A stretch of 6,378 nt of DNA from the NCBI GenBank assembly GCA_027056215.1, contig JALULO010000250.1, positions 1-6,378 of the forward strand, in the 5' to 3' direction. Positions 5,684 through 6,378 of the stretch are shown in pieces. The position numbers were made by a program, and so were the translations under genes. Position 1 is the stretch's first letter. The number at the start of each line of letters is the position of its first letter. The notes below the pieces were generated by a model that saw only the letters and a list, made by a program, of their open reading frames with translations, did no database searches and was not told where the DNA came from. This DNA comes from Campylobacterales bacterium. GTDB taxonomy: Bacteria; Campylobacterota; Campylobacteria; Campylobacterales; QNZT01.

Positions 5684-6296
5684 GCTCTCCCATCTCCTTT
5701 ATCACTTTTTGCATCCCCTTAAATACCAGCATCTCGTCATAGCTACAGTGCTTTAAATATTTGCAAAGCACATTTCCATCACCACCTGTCATAAATATAG
5801 GCAAATCTTTTGCACTATTTTCTATCATCAAAACGATTGATTTTAATGTCGCATACAACAGGGCATCATTGGTATTTAACGGTAACTTTTCTAAAGTAAT
5901 CTCTTTTTCTAAGTCATATATTAATTTAGATGATATATTAGCAAAAGAGTCTTTATATGCGCTAAGACCAGACATAATAAATCCACCTTTGTGTATACCT
6001 TTAGACATAACATCTACTGTAACAGCACTACCAGCATCTACCACAATACCATCTGATATGCTATAACACGCCGCCAATCTATCAATACCCATCCCTTTAT
6101 ATGCCGTTTTAAATGAAAAAAAAGAACTCAGATCAATCGCTTGTACCAATTTGGCTAAGTATGTTTCACAAGAAGGATTTACATTGATAAAATAAAACTT
6201 CTCTTTTGGAAATATAAAACCCTTTACACTATCTCGTCGAACAAAGTTACTATCATAACTTTTGACATTGGTATTGCCTATATCAAGCAGTAACAT
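5661..6296 (-). CDS. coaX: Type III pantothenate kinase
   Basis: CoaX phosphorylates pantothenate with ATP, the first step of coenzyme A synthesis, and belongs to the ASKHA (actin-like) fold. The sequence shows the N-terminal phosphate motif LLLDIGNTNVK with D5 at once after the start, KGMGIDRLAAC at 67-77 (the GxDR pantothenate-site motif), and VDAGSAVTVDV at 86-96 (the DAG[ST]AxT motif). Further on are GGFIMSGL at 104-111 and FMTGGDG at 168-174. The 211 residues are shorter than the roughly 255 usual in other phyla but fit the compact version found in Campylobacterota. The start is fixed by the position of D5. The ribosome binding site is weak (GGA about nine bases upstream), and the start overlaps the previous gene by 14 bases, so coupling is likely. 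The 3' end overlaps hisG. Confidence 0.93.
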   Translation of the reverse strand: MLLLDIGNTNVKSYDSNFVRRDSVKGFIFPKEKFYFINVNPSCETYLAKLVQAIDLSSFFSFKTAYKGMGIDRLAACYSISDGIVVDAGSAVTVDVMSKGIHKGGFIMSGLSAYKDSFANISSKLIYDLEKEITLEKLPLNTNDALLYATLKSIVLMIENSAKDLPIFMTGGDGNVLCKYLKHCSYDEMLVFKGMQKVIKEMGEHVNDSLT

Positions 6297-6378
6297 CTAT
6301 AAGTTTCCATCCTCGCTCTTTCATCAAGGCTTTTGCCTTAGAACAAAAAGGCATGTCATATAAAAGTATCTTCTTTTT
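6283..6378 (-). CDS. C-terminal end of an unrecognised protein (cut by window edge)
   Basis: The frame is open from the right edge to a TGA at 6285-6283 and encodes 31 residues: a basic start and a beta strand KKKILLYDM, then PFCSKAKALMKERGWK and a short strand LIDVTA. This beta-alpha-beta outline would fit the end of a Rossmann-like or thioredoxin-like domain. The gene overlaps the coaX start by 14 bases, in keeping with the tightly packed operon to its left. Coding is likely because of this overlap and the sensible composition, but I do not recognise the family and give no function. Confidence 0.6.
   Translation of the reverse strand, partial: KKKILLYDMPFCSKAKALMKERGWKLIDVTA

Noticed and set aside
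5403..6066. Plus-strand open frames opposite hisG and coaX
   Set aside because: Serine-rich low-complexity products, antisense to well-conserved genes.

Overview
The window looks like chromosomal DNA of an AT-rich member of the Campylobacterota (Epsilonproteobacteria), perhaps a Sulfurimonas/Sulfuricurvum-like lineage. This rests on the small type III pantothenate kinase, the short-form HisG, the style of the proteins, the tightly packed overlapping genes, and a promoter with a T-rich upstream region but no recognisable -35. The genus is an inference. All supported genes lie on the minus strand, so the window is read from right to left.

Right part (6378 to 5072): the last 31 codons of an unrecognised gene overlap coaX (pantothenate kinase, coenzyme A synthesis), which overlaps hisG (short-form ATP phosphoribosyltransferase, first step of histidine synthesis). 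Nine bases later begins the complete dTDP-L-rhamnose set in the order rfbA, rfbC, rfbD, rfbB (5062 to 1288). Spacing is a few bases or an overlap throughout, so these genes are probably one transcript. The four Rml enzymes turn glucose-1-phosphate plus dTTP into dTDP-L-rhamnose, a precursor for surface polysaccharide.

Between rfbD and rfbB sits a small gene for a four-helix-bundle protein of the S23/IVP family, with no known role in sugar metabolism. It is bracketed by near-perfect 14-bp inverted repeats (13 of 14 positions) and by short tandem repeats. A related AT-rich repeat also occurs inside rfbB, where it encodes an extra in-frame stretch of about 12 residues. This repeat-bracketed gene is the most interesting part of the window.

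Left part (1287 to 1): a 130-base intergenic region holds a likely promoter and an inverted repeat overlapping the next ribosome binding site. It leads into a polysaccharide export pair: a short Wza-like outer-membrane lipoprotein with a TTG start, then the N-terminal 138 codons of a Wzz/Wzc-type chain-length or copolymerase protein that runs off the left edge. The window therefore joins sugar-nucleotide synthesis to the export machinery of a capsule, O-antigen or exopolysaccharide locus. Apart from the repeat-associated insertion, the gene content is conventional.
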